Positions 41,654-50,365 of a DNA stretch of 64,000 nt are shown here, piece by piece. The translations under genes and the position numbers were made by a program. Position 1 is the stretch's first letter. Each line of letters begins with the position of its first letter. The DNA is from SIRX01 sp965214475 (GTDB lineage Bacteria > Actinomycetota > Rubrobacteria > Rubrobacterales > Rubrobacteraceae), in contig OZ243953.1 in assembly GCA_965214475.1 (NCBI GenBank), positions 124,001-188,000 on the forward strand, given 5' to 3'. The notes under the pieces were generated by a model. It searched no databases, had not been told where the DNA came from, and saw only the letters and a program-made list of their open reading frames with translations.

Positions 41654-43270
41654 ATGACGAGTCAGCCGCAGGCTGCTACCGAGCAACCGCAAAGTACGCC
41701 GGAAGGCACCATTAACGTGTATGACCCGCATCCGCTGAACTGGTTGTACATCACCTGGAACACGATGGAGGAACCGGTGCGCACCGACTCAGAGGGGCAC
41801 TTGGTCGGGGCGGCGATGGAGGACTCCCGGTGGGTGGATGAAACCACGTTCGAGGTGAAGATGCGCCGGGGCGTGAAGTTTCAGGATGGTGAGGAGTGCA
41901 ACGCCTACTCCTTCAAGCGGGCTTTCGAGGAGGTCTAGCGGTGGAAGGTGCCGCATCCGTCGGGGACTTCGCTCAACTTCCACCCGGATACCTGGCTGGA
42001 GATGGTGGACGACTACACTTTGAAGATGCGTTTCCCGGAGCCGGATGGTGCGATCCTGGGAAAGTTCCGTGGTTTGCATATCCCCAGCACCCGCTTCTGG
42101 GACGAAGAGGGATTTGGCTACAGGAAGATAGGAACCGGCGAAGGCCACTGGTGAATAATCGATGCGCCGGGCCCGTGGGGCACCGGACCATTCACCCTCG
42201 TCGAAGGCTACTCTTCCCTGGAGAACGAGATCGCGCTTATCAGCGCAGATCCTCTCAACGCCATTTGGCTCGATACTAAAGAAGACCGCAGCGACCGGGT
42301 CGTACTCGAAGCATTTGCCGATCACTGGAACAAGGAGCGAGGACCGCGCCTGGAGAAGATCATCTTCCGCAACGATATCTCGCCCGCAGAGGCGCTCGAC
42401 CTTGTTTGCGAGACAGAAGGCGAAATGGATATCGTTACCGAGGTCGCGCCTGCTGATGCCGAGAAGGTCGAAAACTCTGAGCACGCCCGCCTGGTCACCA
42501 CCGATGCTATGCGCATCCTAGCTTGTGTCATCAATCGGGACATCGAACCCTTCGGTGACACCCGCGCGCGCCAGGCGCTCAACCTGGCTGTGGACCAGGA
42601 TAAGCTGATCCGAGAGGCCTTCAAGGGCTACGCTTACCCGCTCGCCGGTCTTATACTGCACTACGCCGCAGGATACTCTGAGGAGAAACAACCGTACCCT
42701 CATGACCCGGATAGGGCGAAGAGACTCCTCGACGAGGCTGGTTATCCTGAAGACCGTGCGCTGCGGCTGGCAACCCCGGCGGACCTCGAAGGCGTGGCAG
42801 AACTGCTGGCCGACGACTTCCGCTCGGCGCTGGGGATCGAGGTAGATATTATCTCCATCCCGATGGAAGACATCCTTGCGGCGCAGCACGGCCTGGTGGA
42901 AAAATCCATGGATCTCCCCTTCGACGTCCTGGTTCACGCCTGGTTCGACCTGACCGCCGATGCGCCGGCAGCCTTTATGCACAGTTGGTTCTACCATTCC
43001 GGGGGCGCTTTCCGGGCGGGACCGCCAATTCCGGAGTTCGAGGAGTTTATGGAGCAGTACGTGCGGGAGATAGACCCTGAGAAGCTCAACAGGCTCGACG
43101 CCGAGATGGATCGGCTTGCCTACGAAGAGGCATTATCCGTTTTTCTGTGCGCGCCGCAAGCCTTGTACGCCGTCAACGAGCACGTGAACTTCGTCGGGCA
43201 TGCCACTACGTTCGAAGTCGCCGAGACCGAGGTAAACGAAGACCACTGGTCTCGGCGGGACGATACATAG
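41654..43270 (+). pseudogene. family 5 (peptide/nickel) substrate-binding protein with two in-frame stops
   Basis: One continuous 538-codon frame encodes a family 5 solute-binding protein but is cut by TAG at 41936-41938 (AFEEV*RWKVPHPSG) and TGA at 42152-42154 (GEGHW*IIDAPGPWGTG). Typical blocks surround the stops: VDETTFEVKMRRGVKFQDGE, YTLKMRFPEPDG, GPWGTGPFTLVEGY, DTRARQALNLAVDQDKL and AKRLLDEAGYP. No frameshift is needed, so two point mutations are the simplest cause. There is also no signal peptide or lipobox before the domain, although GGAGAGAGGAGAAG lies directly upstream of ATG 41654. No permease or ATPase genes are adjacent. Confidence 0.85.
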
Positions 43271-43400
43271 AGAGGAGAGCGACTTCCGGCCTTACGCCAG
43301 GGGAAAGTCGTTGGCGGGAGTTCTGAGCCTTGGGTCGGGTAGGCTTTCGGGCCACCCCAGATACCCGATACGAGCGTGTCCCGGCCCGTGCCTGGAAGCC

Positions 43401-44525
43401 TCAGGTTGCCCTTCGTACGAGTAGTAGCGTCAGCAGGCACACCGGAGCCAGCGAAAGATAAGCTACCGCGTCGCCGCCGAGATCCGCCAGGAATCCTCCT
43501 AGAGGGGCCCCAATGGCGTAACCGGAGGCCCAGACAAAGTTGGTCGCTGCGAAGGCCACGACGGAATCTATACCGAGCTTCTCGGTTCTGTCTGTGAGGA
43601 GGGCCGTGCCGGGAGCTAACGGGAAATTAAAGAACACTGCCGCTAGCACTACCATGAGCATCAGTGCGTAAGGATTCGTGATCCAGGGTAACGCCACAAG
43701 GATAACGAAAGAGACCAGAAGCGCCGTCAGGATCGGGGGTCGGTAGCCGGCGCGGTCCGACCAGCGGCCCGCCAGAGGATGGATGGTGGCTTCGGCCGCA
43801 GCCCCCAGTAGGAAAACGACCCCGATAGCGGCGGTCCCCCAACCGAGCCGGGCAAATTCCAGGGGCAAAAGCACGGCCAGGGCACTGAACAGCACCGGCG
43901 AGAGTGCAATGAGCCAGAGTGGGACAGAGAGCCGCGGCTGAAGCAAAGCTCCCAACGAACGGAGAGTGGGTAGGTTTTTGTCAGGAGGCGGGGCGGGGGT
44001 CAGAAAAGTCCAGAATGTTACGACAAGGCCCAGAATAGCGACGGTGATGAAGACGGGGGCAATACCGACGGTGCCCGCAGCGCCACCGAGGGCCGGGCCG
44101 ATCAAGGCACCTACCACGGCGGCGCTGATGAGCGTGCCGAGCATCTGCCCGCGCCGCTCCCCTGGCGCCTGGGCGAAGACCCAGGTGAAAGCTGAGATCC
44201 AGGACAAGGCGCTCGCGAATCCCTCTCCCAAACGTAGCGCCACCAGCATCCAATACTCATCCACGAAACCGAATGGTAGGCTGGTTGCCGCCAGCAGCAG
44301 AAGGCCTAGAATCGCCGTTCCCTTTACACCGAGTCGAGAGGTCAGGTAGGCACCGGGAAAACTGCCCGCTATGATCCCTATCCCCATAGCGCCGGTCAGT
44401 ACTCCAACCTCGCCTTTTGTAAGGCCGAACTCGGTCGAGAAGTACGGAACGAGGGGCACCAGCACACCGTAGAAAACAGTGTCTGCCAGAACTATCGCGC
44501 AGGTGAGAAATAGCAGCCGTGGCAC
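43401..44525 (-). CDS. MFS exporter, sugar- or drug-efflux type
   Basis: Twelve-helix transporter of the major facilitator superfamily, 374 residues. YGVLVPLVPYFSTEFGLTKGEVGVLTGAM opens it, split here as the first helix and loop; GSFPGAYLTSRLGVKG is the loop 2-3 motif A region and GRWSDRAGYRP its counterpart in the second half. The compact size is typical of drug/sugar efflux proteins. Substrate unknown. GTG 44525 is the start, with TAGAAT 7 bases upstream and no ribosome-binding site. It is divergent from the small membrane protein at 44618. The 43271-43400 gap on its 3' side holds no gene. Confidence 0.85.
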   Translation of the reverse strand: MPRLLFLTCAIVLADTVFYGVLVPLVPYFSTEFGLTKGEVGVLTGAMGIGIIAGSFPGAYLTSRLGVKGTAILGLLLLAATSLPFGFVDEYWMLVALRLGEGFASALSWISAFTWVFAQAPGERRGQMLGTLISAAVVGALIGPALGGAAGTVGIAPVFITVAILGLVVTFWTFLTPAPPPDKNLPTLRSLGALLQPRLSVPLWLIALSPVLFSALAVLLPLEFARLGWGTAAIGVVFLLGAAAEATIHPLAGRWSDRAGYRPPILTALLVSFVILVALPWITNPYALMLMVVLAAVFFNFPLAPGTALLTDRTEKLGIDSVVAFAATNFVWASGYAIGAPLGGFLADLGGDAVAYLSLAPVCLLTLLLVRRAT

Positions 44526-44532
44526 GGCGAGT

Positions 44533-44538
44533 ATTCTA
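44533..44538 (-). promoter_or_regulatory. -10 box (TAGAAT) of the MFS gene
   Basis: On the minus strand TAGAAT, seven bases (ACTCGCC) and GTG 44525 follow in order, without a Shine-Dalgarno sequence. A TTCGCA 15 bases further up could serve as a poor -35 box. Confidence 0.5.
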
Positions 44539-44604
44539 ACCTTTTACCTTTCTTGCGAATGGCTTTTCGAGAGAGCTTTTACCAGGCTGTTGACCTGAGT
44601 TTGC

Positions 44605-44610
44605 TAGTAT
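44605..44610 (+). promoter_or_regulatory. -10 box (TAGTAT) of the small membrane protein gene
   Basis: TAGTAT, seven bases (CACGAGC) and ATG 44618 follow in order with no ribosome-binding site. It lies 67 bases from the divergent TAGAAT box of the MFS gene, so the two probably form a compact divergent promoter region. Confidence 0.5.
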
Positions 44611-44617
44611 CACGAGC

Positions 44618-44971
44618 ATGAACGGCGCAATGAAGAAACCCGTCGGGGTCGTGAGAGAATGGCTGGCCTGGCGGCGGCGTAGCTGGTCCAATAAGGTGTT
44701 TCTCTTCGGATCTGTCTCAGTGGCGCTTTTCGTGACGGTGGCTTTTACGTGGGCGACCTTGAACCCGGCTCCGGGAGACTTCACACGGTACTTTGCTTTC
44801 TACTGGGTTTGGGGGCTCTGCGCGGTGGGTATTCTCATCGGGATGGCCGAATACAAGACGAGTCCGCTGCGCAAAGGTAGGGAGCGCGGTCATTTGTTTA
44901 TCTTGCTCTACATCGGCGCACTACTCATAGTCACACGGGCTTTGAACGCGTTTCTATACTATGGACCGTAA
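44618..44971 (+). CDS. small membrane protein, three helices
   Basis: A 117-residue protein with a basic N-terminus (REWLAWRRRSWSNK) and three hydrophobic segments: FLFGSVSVALFVTVAFTWA, YFAFYWVWGLCAVGILIGM and LFILLYIGALLIVTRAL. I do not recognise a family and no catalytic motif is visible. Start ATG 44618; ATG 44630 is also in frame. It precedes the tandem HAD genes by 18 bases and is probably co-transcribed with them. Confidence 0.6.
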   Translation: MNGAMKKPVGVVREWLAWRRRSWSNKVFLFGSVSVALFVTVAFTWATLNPAPGDFTRYFAFYWVWGLCAVGILIGMAEYKTSPLRKGRERGHLFILLYIGALLIVTRALNAFLYYGP

Positions 44972-44989
44972 CCTTTAGAAAGTAGGACC

Positions 44990-45646
44990 ATGCTGAAAGC
45001 TCTTCTGTTCGACCTTGACGGCACGCTCGCCAACACCGACGCTGTACATTTCCCAGCCTGGATGGAGGTCTTGCGTCCACATGGTATAGAAGTGACCCGC
45101 GAGTACTACGACGAGCGCTTGGCGGGCCGCGTCAACGCGGACGTAGTGGACGACGTGTTGCCGGACCTCTCCGATGAGGAACGAGAGAAACTCATAAATG
45201 CTGAAGAAGAGCGTTCGCGGGATCGGGCTGCGCAGATCGGTCCGCTACCCGGACTAAAAGCATTTTTGGACGAAGGTCGTGAGCGGGGTTTGACGCTTGC
45301 TCTCGTTACCAACTCCGTTCAGTCAGACGCCGACCAGATCCTGGAGCCCCTGGATCTGACAGGTACTTTCGACCCAATCGTCTATCCCAGCGAAGTAAGC
45401 GCCACCAAGCCGGACCCCGCCCCGTACCTGGAGCTCCTCGACCGTTTGGGTATAGAAGCAGATGAAGCCCTGGCCTTCGAAGACTCCGTAACCGGCGCCA
45501 AAGCGTCACACGCGGCCGGTGTCCAGACGGTCGGTGTATCCTCCGGCGACACACCAGAGGATCTGAAGGAGGCCGGCGTGGACCTCGTGATAGGAGACTT
45601 CGCCGATCAAGCTTTATACGATCTGCTAGACAGGCTTAGTTCCTAG
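44990..45646 (+). CDS. HAD-superfamily phosphatase (beta-phosphoglucomutase-like), copy 1
   Basis: A 218-residue class I HAD hydrolase. Motif I is LLFDLDGTLANTDAVH with nucleophile and acid Asp residues, motif II the Ser/Thr-Asn in LALVTNSV, and motifs III/IV KPDPAPYL and AFEDSVTGAKA. The alpha-helical cap between motifs I and II is of the phosphoglucomutase or phosphatase type. Substrate is probably a sugar phosphate. ATG 44990 has AGTAGG 3 bases upstream. The next gene is a paralogue that starts inside its stop codon (TAGTG). Confidence 0.87.
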   Translation: MLKALLFDLDGTLANTDAVHFPAWMEVLRPHGIEVTREYYDERLAGRVNADVVDDVLPDLSDEEREKLINAEEERSRDRAAQIGPLPGLKAFLDEGRERGLTLALVTNSVQSDADQILEPLDLTGTFDPIVYPSEVSATKPDPAPYLELLDRLGIEADEALAFEDSVTGAKASHAAGVQTVGVSSGDTPEDLKEAGVDLVIGDFADQALYDLLDRLSS

Positions 45647-46293
45647 TGCTCGAAGCCTTGCTCCTCGACCTCGACGGGACCCTCGCCGAGACCGACTCCA
45701 TACACCGGCTGACCTGGGCCGCGGTGCTGGAGCCCCACTACATCGAGGTGGACGAGGAATTCTACAAAGAGAACATTAGCGGCCGCCTCAATCCGGATGT
45801 TGTCGAGGACTTGCTGCCGCATGCGACGGAAGAGGAAGGACGAGAGATCGCCGAGGCCAAAGAGGTGGATTTCCGAGGTCGCACGGGCGAGTTGGAACCG
45901 CTGCCCGGCCTGACGAGTTTCCTCGAAGAGGCTCGCGGCAACGGTTTGAAACTCGCCCTCGTCACCAACGCTCCAAGTGAGAACGTGCTGGCAGTACTCA
46001 CGGGAATTGGTCTAGACGATGCATTCGACGCTATGATTCTCGCGGTGGATGTGGGAGTTGGTAAGCCGGACCCCGCGCCCTACCTGGCCGCTCTAGAACA
46101 TCTCAGCCTCTCGCCCAACGAAACGATAGCCTTCGAAGATTCTTCTTCCGGGATAGCTTCCTCAGTGGGAGCCGGAATCCCAACGGTCGGTATCGCTTCT
46201 ACCCACGACCCGAAAAAGCTGCGCGAGGCGGGAGCCTTCACAATCTGTGAAGACTTTACCGACCCGGAGTGCATCGCGCTGCTCGACGGTTAG
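45646..46293 (+). CDS. HAD-superfamily phosphatase (beta-phosphoglucomutase-like), copy 2
   Basis: A 215-residue paralogue of the preceding gene, aligned over its whole length: LLLDLDGTLAETDSIH, EPLPGLTSFLEEA, LALVTNAPSENVL, KPDPAPYLAAL and AFEDSSSGIAS. All HAD catalytic residues are kept in both copies, so they probably differ in substrate. Start GTG 45646 shares one base with the previous stop. The gene ends 46 bases from the convergent alpha-glucosidase; a role in handling glucose phosphates from that pathway is plausible but unproven. Confidence 0.86.
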   Translation: MLEALLLDLDGTLAETDSIHRLTWAAVLEPHYIEVDEEFYKENISGRLNPDVVEDLLPHATEEEGREIAEAKEVDFRGRTGELEPLPGLTSFLEEARGNGLKLALVTNAPSENVLAVLTGIGLDDAFDAMILAVDVGVGKPDPAPYLAALEHLSLSPNETIAFEDSSSGIASSVGAGIPTVGIASTHDPKKLREAGAFTICEDFTDPECIALLDG

Positions 46294-46339
46294 CCCGCCA
46301 CGCCGCTTTCTTGCCTCCCTGACAGTATTTGTGGTCCGG

Positions 46340-48769
46340 CTAAAGGGCTACCTCCACTGTGGAAGACGTTTCCTTCTCTTCGAGAGAGACCGTCAACGCC
46401 CTCGTCTCCGCGTCGTGCTGCCATTCGGCATCTTGCCCGTCTACCTGGACCTGGTCCGGGGCATCCAGGCCTCGTAGCTCTAGCAACACTTCGTTACGCT
46501 CCGGGGTGAAAGAGCCTTCGCGTTCCCCGACCCGGACCGTGACGTGCCCTTCGGAGGTTTCACAGGAAATGGAGCGTCGTGCGTACACGCCGTCGAGGTA
46601 AGCGAAACCGTCTCCTGCATCTTCGTACAGGGTAAACTCGCCCGCGCCAGACGACTGGTACAGGAGCAGCGTCAGCGGGTCAGTGGTCTTTTCGCCGGTG
46701 TGGTTCATTTCCGGTCCCATCGGGATAGCGGTGTTGGCCTTGACGTAGATCGGGGGCTCCCCGAGCGGGGCGTGAGCCAGGATGTGGGCCGGCCCGTCGA
46801 ACTGCTCGCCGGTCCAGTAGTGGAACCAGCAGCCTTCCGGCAGGTAGACGTGGCGGTGCTCGATGCCGGGACGGGTGATCGGAGCTACGAGCATGGCGTC
46901 GCCCACGAGGAACTGATCGTCGGTGTTGTAGGTCGTCGTGTCACCGGGGTACTCGAAGAGTAGGGGCCGGATTATGGGTGCGCCGGTTCGGTGGCTCTCC
47001 TCGAAAAGGGTGTAGAGGTAGGGGAGGAGGCGCATCCTGAGATTTACCATCTTGCGGATCGTCGTCTCGTACGGTTCGCCGAAAGCCCACGGCTCCTGGT
47101 TCAGCGTGTCCATAGCCGAGTGGTTGCGGCAGAAGGGCTGGAATATACCGAATTCGTACCAGCGGGCGAGGAGTTCCCCGTCCGTGTCGCCGAAGAACCC
47201 TCCGATGTCCACGCCGGCCCACGCGACGCCGGAGAGCCCCATGTTCATAAGCTGGGGCATGCTCATCCAGAGGTGCTCCCACCAGGAGGAGTTGTCGCCT
47301 GTCCACTGTATGGCGTGACGTTGCCGACCGGCGTAGCCGGAGCGGGTTATGACGATTGGCCTCTGGTCCGGCCGGAGTTTCAGCAAGCCTTCGCGGACGG
47401 CCTGGGCCATGAGAGAGCCATAGGCGTTATGGATCTGGGCGTGCAGCTTCGCTTCACCGCCGCCGGGATGCACAACGTCATCCGGCATAGTGGACTGTTC
47501 GGGTACGAACAGCGCCGGCTCGTTCATGTCGCACCAGATCCCGTTGATGCCCTCGTCGAGCAGCTTTTCGTGCTTCGCGCCCCACCATTCGCGGGCCGCC
47601 GGGTTGGTGAAGTCCGGGAAGGCGCACATCCCCGGCCACACGACGTTGTGGTACTCGTCGCCTGCGTTCGTCTTGCAATAGAGGTCTTTCTTGCTGCCTT
47701 CAGCGTAGACTTCGTAGTTAACGTCGGCTTTTACGCCGGGGTCCACGATGGCTACGGAGTGGAAACCTTCGCCTTTGAGGTCGTCGAGCAGCTTTACGGG
47801 GTTCGGGAAAGTCTCTTCGTTCCAGGTAAAGACCCGGAAGCCGTCCATGTAATCTATGTCGAAGTGGATCACATCGCACGGGATGTCCTTTTTGCGGTAG
47901 GTTTGGGCCAGGTCCCAAACTTCCTCCTCCGACATGTAGCTCCAGCGACTCTGCTGGTGTCCCAGCGACCACATCGGCGGCATCGGGATGCGTCCCGTAA
48001 GCTCCGTGTACTCCCGGATAACGTCCCTCGGCTCCGGCCCGCAGAAGACGTAGTAGACGAGGTCTCCACCACGGGCCTCGAAAAGAGCCCGGTCGGAGCT
48101 TTCCTTGGCGAGATCAAACTCGACCCGGTGGGTGTTGTCGAGAAAGAGGCCCCAAGCCCGCCCATGATCCATCACGAGGGCGAATGGCGTCGAGGTGTAC
48201 AGGTTGTCGTGGTCGGCGGTGTGTCCCATCGGCGGATCCTGATTCCAGAACAACTGGGTATCACCGGTCTCCTCCAGCCCTCCGGTCCGCTGGCCGCAGG
48301 CGAAGTACCTCTCTCCCTCTCCCCGCTTTTTGTAAAGTCGCACCGGATTTCCGAGCGGTGCAGAGAATACGTCCTCTTGTGGCAGCCGCATGATGCCCAT
48401 CCCGAGCTCCGGTTCGTCCGCCGCGAAGGTGTTGCCCGAGGTGTCCTCGAAACTTATCCGCAGCGGGTTGAGGGAAATTCGGGCTTTGTTCTCCGGCGTA
48501 GACAGCGTGATGCCGTCGTCCGAGTTCTCCATAGACACCTCGGCCGGTTCCCAGTCCGTTTTGTCTATTGCGGGTGAGCCGTATTCTGCGGGGCGTCCCT
48601 CTTGAAACATGCCGACCCGGAACAGGTTGGGCGTCAGCGCGGTGACCTCCACGTTGGTCGAGCCGCATCGCAGTCGGACGCTAGTGTCGTCGTGGTCGGC
48701 GAGCTCCGCTTCCCCAAGTGGTTCGTAATTGACTCCGGTCTCCGGCAACGTGCCGAAAATTTCTGCCAT
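46340..48769 (-). CDS. alpha-glucosidase, glycoside hydrolase family 31
   Basis: An 809-residue GH31 enzyme that releases glucose or xylose from alpha-linked sugars. The nucleophile is the Asp in GIWCDMNEPA and the acid/base the Asp in WTGDNSSWWEHL. VIHFDIDYMDGFRVFTW and VAWAGVDIGGFFGD are further GH31 blocks. An N-terminal beta domain (about 1-250) and C-terminal beta domains flank the barrel. There is no signal peptide, so it acts in the cytoplasm. AAAGGAGGAG is an excellent ribosome-binding site before ATG 48769. It lies 34 bases behind the ornithine-cyclodeaminase-family gene and is probably in its operon. Confidence 0.94.
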   Translation of the reverse strand: MAEIFGTLPETGVNYEPLGEAELADHDDTSVRLRCGSTNVEVTALTPNLFRVGMFQEGRPAEYGSPAIDKTDWEPAEVSMENSDDGITLSTPENKARISLNPLRISFEDTSGNTFAADEPELGMGIMRLPQEDVFSAPLGNPVRLYKKRGEGERYFACGQRTGGLEETGDTQLFWNQDPPMGHTADHDNLYTSTPFALVMDHGRAWGLFLDNTHRVEFDLAKESSDRALFEARGGDLVYYVFCGPEPRDVIREYTELTGRIPMPPMWSLGHQQSRWSYMSEEEVWDLAQTYRKKDIPCDVIHFDIDYMDGFRVFTWNEETFPNPVKLLDDLKGEGFHSVAIVDPGVKADVNYEVYAEGSKKDLYCKTNAGDEYHNVVWPGMCAFPDFTNPAAREWWGAKHEKLLDEGINGIWCDMNEPALFVPEQSTMPDDVVHPGGGEAKLHAQIHNAYGSLMAQAVREGLLKLRPDQRPIVITRSGYAGRQRHAIQWTGDNSSWWEHLWMSMPQLMNMGLSGVAWAGVDIGGFFGDTDGELLARWYEFGIFQPFCRNHSAMDTLNQEPWAFGEPYETTIRKMVNLRMRLLPYLYTLFEESHRTGAPIIRPLLFEYPGDTTTYNTDDQFLVGDAMLVAPITRPGIEHRHVYLPEGCWFHYWTGEQFDGPAHILAHAPLGEPPIYVKANTAIPMGPEMNHTGEKTTDPLTLLLYQSSGAGEFTLYEDAGDGFAYLDGVYARRSISCETSEGHVTVRVGEREGSFTPERNEVLLELRGLDAPDQVQVDGQDAEWQHDAETRALTVSLEEKETSSTVEVAL

Positions 48770-48803
48770 GACTCCTCCTTTTCTCTAAGCTGGTTAGTTC
48801 AAC

Positions 48804-49754
48804 TTAGAACTCTATGTCTCTACCCACATCCTGCTCTATCGCCCGATCGTAAATGATACGGGAAGCCGCCAGGTCTTCCAGGGCGAGGCCCTGGCTGGCG
48901 AAGATGGTTATGTCTTCGGGGCCGTGGCGTCCCGGTACGTGCCCGGCGATGACCTGTCCCAACTCGTATACGGACTCGGGAAATATCATCCCGGTCTCCA
49001 ACGAGGGCATCAGGTCTCCGGCTTCGAGTCCCAGCTCTTCGCGGGAGTCTACGCAGACGAAGCTCGCTCGTCGGACGACGTCGCGGTCGATCTCGCTCTT
49101 GAAGATGAAGTTCGACCCGGCGGCGTTTACGTGTGCCCCCGGCCGAAGCCATTCTCCTTTCAGCACGGGCTCTTTGGACGAGGTCATCGTGACCACGATG
49201 TCCTGCGCTGCGGCCTCTTCGGGGGCTGGAGTGGTCTCTATCTCCATCCCGAGCTTCTCGCCCATCTTCTCTGCGAATTCTTTGCGGCTATCCTCTGAGC
49301 GGCTGTGTACGACGACTTTTTCGAGGTCTTTCACCGCCGCGATCGCTTCTAGCTGGCTTTCCGCCTGCCATCCCGCGCCGTACATGCCCAGGGTGCTGGC
49401 ATCCTCGCGGGCGAGATGTTTAGTTGCGACGCCGCTCGCTGCGCCGGTTCGGAGTTGGCCCATTTTGTCCGACTGGATGATAGATAACAGCTCGCCGCCT
49501 TCGGAGTCGAAGAGCATCGTGTAGAAGCGGGCGCCGGTGGCAGCAACGGAGTAAATCTTGATCCCCATAAGCTCTAGTTCCGGCGCCCCGGCGGCCATGT
49601 AGTTCAGGCCGCCTGTGGGCAGGGCGACGCGGCGGCGGGCGCGGTTTGTGGCGTTACCCTCCGCTTGATCCCTGAGCACGAACTCTACGGCGTCTATGGT
49701 CGAGTCCATGTCCAGCAGGCGTTCGACTTCCTCTTCGGTCAGCAATAAGGTCAT
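48804..49754 (-). CDS. ornithine cyclodeaminase / mu-crystallin family protein
   Basis: A 316-residue NAD(P)-dependent enzyme of the ornithine cyclodeaminase, alanine dehydrogenase and ketimine reductase family. KIYSVAATGARFYTMLFDSEGG, DKMGQLRTGAASGVATKHL and the Rossmann motif LGMYGAGWQAESQLEAI near residue 122 are conserved; VNAAGSN and FVCVDSREE follow. The sequence does not decide between cyclodeaminase and imine reductase activity. AGAGGAGA lies before ATG 49754. The gene is divergent from trpG, with a 45-base gap that must contain both promoters. Confidence 0.87.
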   Translation of the reverse strand: MTLLLTEEEVERLLDMDSTIDAVEFVLRDQAEGNATNRARRRVALPTGGLNYMAAGAPELELMGIKIYSVAATGARFYTMLFDSEGGELLSIIQSDKMGQLRTGAASGVATKHLAREDASTLGMYGAGWQAESQLEAIAAVKDLEKVVVHSRSEDSRKEFAEKMGEKLGMEIETTPAPEEAAAQDIVVTMTSSKEPVLKGEWLRPGAHVNAAGSNFIFKSEIDRDVVRRASFVCVDSREELGLEAGDLMPSLETGMIFPESVYELGQVIAGHVPGRHGPEDITIFASQGLALEDLAASRIIYDRAIEQDVGRDIEF

Positions 49755-49783
49755 GCGATCTCCTCTCCGGGGCTTCTCCTTGC

Positions 49784-49789
49784 TACAAT
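49784..49789 (+). promoter_or_regulatory. -10 box (TACAAT) of trpGDC
   Basis: TACAAT lies exactly 10 bases before trpG ATG 49800 and no Shine-Dalgarno sequence intervenes (CCCTCTACTC). A leaderless start rules out a classical attenuator for this operon. No convincing -35 box is seen. Confidence 0.55.
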
Positions 49790-49799
49790 CCCTCTACTC

Positions 49800-50363
49800 A
49801 TGCAGGTCCTCGTTATAGACAACTACGACTCCTTTACCTACAACCTCGTCCAGTACCTCGGGGAACTCGGGGCCGAGGTCATCGTCCGGCGCAACGACGA
49901 GGTCACGGCGGCTGAAATCTCCGATCTCCATGCCGACAGGATAGTCGTGTCGCCCGGCCCGTGCACGCCGAACGAGGCCGGGGTCTCCGTGCCGCTCATC
50001 GGGGAGCTCTCCGGGGAGGTCCCGATCCTGGGTGTTTGTCTCGGCCATCAGTCCATCGGACAAGCTTTCGGTGCCGATGTGGTGCGCGGCGAACCGGTTC
50101 ACGGAAAGACAGCATTTATTCACCACGACGGCAAGGGCGTGTACGCGGGTCTTGAGCAGGATTTCGAGGCGACCCGCTACCACTCTCTAGTCATAGAGCC
50201 GGATTCTTTGCCGGATTGCCTGGTGGTCACTTCGGAGACGAAAGACGGTGTGATCATGGGTGTAAGACACCGCGAGCACCCAACAGAAGGCGTCCAATTC
50301 CACCCCGAGAGCGTGTTGACCACCAGCGGCAAAGCCCTTCTTAAGAATTTTTTGGGGCTATAG
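49800..50363 (+). CDS. trpG: anthranilate synthase component II (glutamine amidotransferase)
   Basis: Supplies ammonia from glutamine to TrpE. Class I amidotransferase of 187 residues: VIDNYDSFTYNLVQYLGELG at the N-terminus, SPGPCTPNEAG, the nucleophile Cys80 in GVCLGHQ, and His/Glu of the triad in GVQFHPESV. The protein could also serve 4-amino-4-deoxychorismate synthase, but the direct link to trpD and trpC favours tryptophan. It is 2 bases from trpD. Its partner trpE is about 15 kb upstream. Confidence 0.95.
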   Translation: MQVLVIDNYDSFTYNLVQYLGELGAEVIVRRNDEVTAAEISDLHADRIVVSPGPCTPNEAGVSVPLIGELSGEVPILGVCLGHQSIGQAFGADVVRGEPVHGKTAFIHHDGKGVYAGLEQDFEATRYHSLVIEPDSLPDCLVVTSETKDGVIMGVRHREHPTEGVQFHPESVLTTSGKALLKNFLGL

Positions 50364-50365
50364 CC

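Noticed and set aside
41936..42154. Pyrrolysine or selenocysteine decoding of TAG/TGA in the binding protein
   Set aside because: Two different stop codons occur in one gene at positions with no catalytic role; nonsense mutation is simpler.
41654..43270. An intact ABC importer operon
   Set aside because: No permease or ATPase genes are adjacent, and the binding protein is interrupted.
46991..48577. Long open frame opposite the GH31 alpha-glucosidase
   Set aside because: It is antisense to a gene with clear catalytic motifs, has no ribosome-binding site and shows the Val/His/Arg-rich composition of a mirror frame in G+C-rich DNA.
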